Shown: piece after piece, positions 62,426-64,000 of the stretch
How positions within the stretch are numbered: the first letter of the stretch is position 1
Layout: the number at the start of each line of letters is the position of its first letter
Source of the DNA: Rhodobacterales bacterium
Lineage (GTDB): Bacteria; Pseudomonadota; Alphaproteobacteria; Rhodobacterales; Rhodobacteraceae
Length of the DNA: 64,000 nt
NCBI GenBank assembly: GCA_002746935.1
Contig: PDRW01000037.1
Location: 21,796-85,795 of the forward strand
Reading direction: 5' to 3'
Notes under the pieces: generated by a model
The model's database searches: none
Told to the model about the DNA's origin: nothing
What the model saw: the letters and a program-made list of their open reading frames with translations, nothing else
Position numbers and translations under genes: made by a program

Positions 62426-62526
62426 GCCGCGCGCGGGCCTGGCCTGGGAGTCCGGGGCGCGCGCGCAGGGTTCCGGCATCGGTCATGGACGGCGGGGCAG
62501 GGCTGCCCCGCCGCCTTGCGTTCCGG

Positions 62527-63681
62527 TCAGTCGGTGAGGGTCACCGTGCCGTTGTCCCAGCTCATCAGGAAGACATCGGTGCGCGCGGTGCGTTCCGCGT
62601 CTTCCCCGCCGACGGCCAGAACGCCGCCGTCGACCTGGAAGCTGGCGCCATAGGCGAGGCCCGCGGGCAGTTCGCCGGCCACCTTCCAGGCGCCGTCGAT
62701 GCGGGCGTAGATCTCGGTGTTCCACGCCTTCGGGAAGCCATCATGGGTGAACCATTGTTCGGCGAAGCTGCGCGCCCGGGCGCCGTGGAAATTGGCGCCC
62801 CCCGCGACCAGCAGCACGTCATGCGAATAGCCCGCATAGGCGCCCGCGAGGCCCTCTTGCAGATCGGTGCCGGGGATCGCCGGCAGCGGCGCAAGCTGGG
62901 TCCAGGCGAGGCTCTCGCCCCCGGTGGCCACATGCTTGATCTGCGGCGTGCGCAGGCCGGGCTTGATCTCGCCGTTGATCAGCAGAAGCCCGTCTTTCTC
63001 CGGCACCACCGCCGCACCGCAATTGGGCAGATAGGGGTTTTCGCCGAGGGTCGACCAGCTGTTGGTCGAGATCGTGTAGACCAGCACGTCCTTGTTCCAG
63101 CGGTAGTCCGCCGGGGGCATGCCCATGTAATCGTCGACGATCTTCTGCCACTTCTCGGGCTCGGCCTCCTTGTCGGTGGTCAGCACGTCGTGGAGATATT
63201 TGTCGAACAGCTCCTTGTTGTAGCCGCCGAAGATCGCGATCCGGTCGTCGTCGAGCGCATAGGCGGCGGCGCCGAGCAGGCCCACCGGGGTTTCGGTGTC
63301 GAGCTTGGTCCAGGCGTCGGCGGCGGGGTCATAGGCGTGGACATCGGTGAAGATGATCGGCGAGGCGTCGTCCGGGTCGGTCTTGCCGGAGCCGGAGAAC
63401 ACATAGAGCTTGCCGCCCGCCATGGCGGAGGCCGCACCGTTCGGCACCGGGCCGGGGAAGGCGGCGAGGGTTTTCCAGCCGCTTTCCGGCGCGGCGGTGT
63501 CGAGGCTGTAGAGCGCGTCACCCGCCGAGCCGAGCCCGACGAAAACCTGCGCGCCGTCCTGCCCTGCGACGCCGCTTTTCACCCCGGCGGGCAGGCTCGG
63601 CCAGTGTTCGGCCTGAGCGGCAAGGCTGCCGGCGGCAATCGCGAGGGTCGAGACGGCCAGTTTGAGGGTTACCTTTTTCAT
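62527..63681 (-). CDS. nanM: N-acetylneuraminate epimerase, Kelch-type
   Basis: NanM is a periplasmic six-blade Kelch propeller that equilibrates alpha and beta sialic acid. The 384-residue product has a signal peptide (KLAVSTLAIAAGSLAAQAEH), repeated Kelch blocks (GGKLYVFSGSGKTD, IAIFGGYNKELF, KDGLLLINGEIKPGLRTP, VLLVAGGANFHG) and SFAEQWFTHDGFPKAWNTEI. Eight-base GAGGAGGA precedes ATG 63681. It converges on nanK. The ABC transporter ATPase upstream on the same strand is probably its operon neighbour and may import sialic acid. Confidence 0.9.
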   Translation of the reverse strand: MKKVTLKLAVSTLAIAAGSLAAQAEHWPSLPAGVKSGVAGQDGAQVFVGLGSAGDALYSLDTAAPESGWKTLAAFPGPVPNGAASAMAGGKLYVFSGSGKTDPDDASPIIFTDVHAYDPAADAWTKLDTETPVGLLGAAAYALDDDRIAIFGGYNKELFDKYLHDVLTTDKEAEPEKWQKIVDDYMGMPPADYRWNKDVLVYTISTNSWSTLGENPYLPNCGAAVVPEKDGLLLINGEIKPGLRTPQIKHVATGGESLAWTQLAPLPAIPGTDLQEGLAGAYAGYSHDVLLVAGGANFHGARARSFAEQWFTHDGFPKAWNTEIYARIDGAWKVAGELPAGLAYGASFQVDGGVLAVGGEDAERTARTDVFLMSWDNGTVTLTD

Positions 63682-63762
63682 CGCTTTCCTCCTCTGCGGA
63701 TGAACGGGTTTGGGGGGCACAGCCCTGAGGGCGCTCAGGGCCATGTGATCGTCATGTGATCG

Positions 63763-64000
63763 TCATGCGTGGATTTCGCCCGCGAAGTGGCAGGCGACGA
63801 AATGCGCCTCTCCGCCCCGGTCGAGCTGGCGCAGGGGCGGCACCTCGGCGGAGCAATGGTCGGTGGCGTGGCGGCAGCGCGGGTGGAACGGGCAGCCCGA
63901 AGGCGGGTTGACCGGGCTCGGCACGTCGCCTTCGAGCACGATGCGGTTGGACTTCTTGTCGAGATCGGCCACCGGCACCGCCGAGAGCAGCGCCTGCGTA
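63763..64000 (-). CDS. ABC transporter ATP-binding protein, oligopeptide family, C-terminal fragment
   Basis: The right window edge cuts this gene; only the last 78 codons are visible. Reading from the edge, [14 protein letters not shown] and then [20 protein letters not shown] are the C-terminal oligopeptide-family block of DppD/OppF-like ATPases. Since it precedes nanM on the same strand, a sialic-acid or oligosaccharide ABC importer is a plausible context, but peptide transport cannot be excluded. Walker motifs lie outside the window. Confidence 0.85.
   Translation of the reverse strand, partial: TQALLSAVPVADLDKKSNRIVLEGDVPSPVNPPSGCPFHPRCRHATDHCSAEVPPLRQLDRGGEAHFVACHFAGEIHA

Overview
The window looks like a high-GC alphaproteobacterial chromosome, most likely Rhodobacterales/Rhodobacteraceae. 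This rests on codon composition, GC-rich 'GGGGGCGCTGCCCCC' intergenic elements next to CTGG...AAATACC-type tails, a Tat-exported TakP-like TRAP binding protein, and a sialic-acid (nan) catabolic cluster. No rRNA, tRNA, CRISPR array, transposase or integrase was found. All calls come from reading the sequence; no searches were run.

Layout. (1) 1-4.7 kb: glycosyltransferases, an ExoY-type initiating sugar transferase and an odd ornithine-cyclodeaminase-like gene. (2) 5.0-11.1 kb: tamA-tamB, with a 1.04-kb internal tandem duplication in tamB. (3) 11.7-16 kb: rmlC-rmlB-rmlD, a GT2 and a WecG/TagA/CpsF glycosyltransferase. (4) 16.4-29.7 kb: a tightly spaced operon encoding a KS-AT-KR-DH-TE polyketide synthase, a normal-looking GT2, a formyltransferase-adenylation-carrier NRPS, a phosphopantetheinyl transferase and a secreted clan GH-A-like protein. 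(5) 29.9-35.8 kb: GT4, Wzz-like chain-length protein, CpsD-like ATPase, second initiating sugar transferase and divergent rmlA. Regions 1 and 3-5 together form one exopolysaccharide locus. (6) 36.4-39.6 kb: a TRAP transporter (TakP-like). (7) 40.2-45.8 kb: dppABCDF. (8) 46.3-57.5 kb: a 13-gene operon for a respiratory complex made of Mrp antiporter modules plus complex-I/hydrogenase-like modules. (9) 57.9-60.6 kb: two secreted proteins of unclear role. (10) 60.8-64 kb: nanE, nanK, nanM and the end of an ABC transporter ATPase.

Two systems stand out. The first is the PKS/NRPS/PPTase operon. The reading frames are complete and the folds recognisable, but catalytic residues are replaced in nearly every domain: KS second His, AT Ser, KR Tyr/Asn, TE oxyanion loop, formyltransferase Asn/Asp, adenylation A3/A5/A10, carrier Ser, and both PPTase Glu. 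The embedded glycosyltransferase looks intact. This is either an early point-mutation pseudogene set or a repurposed non-catalytic assembly tied to polysaccharide synthesis.

The second is the 46.3-57.5 kb operon. Its gene order matches the archaeal mbx/mbs operon (A-B-C-D-F-G-H-H'-M-J-K-L-N). Here the two MrpD-like antiporter subunits are fused into one 1,066-residue protein, and the NuoI-like ferredoxin is fused to a GltD-type flavoprotein. The NuoB-like subunit has only three cluster cysteines, the NuoD-like subunit lacks the C-terminal NiFe CxxC, and a rubrerythrin-like protein closes the operon. It is probably an ion-translocating oxidoreductase, not a hydrogenase; the substrate is unknown.
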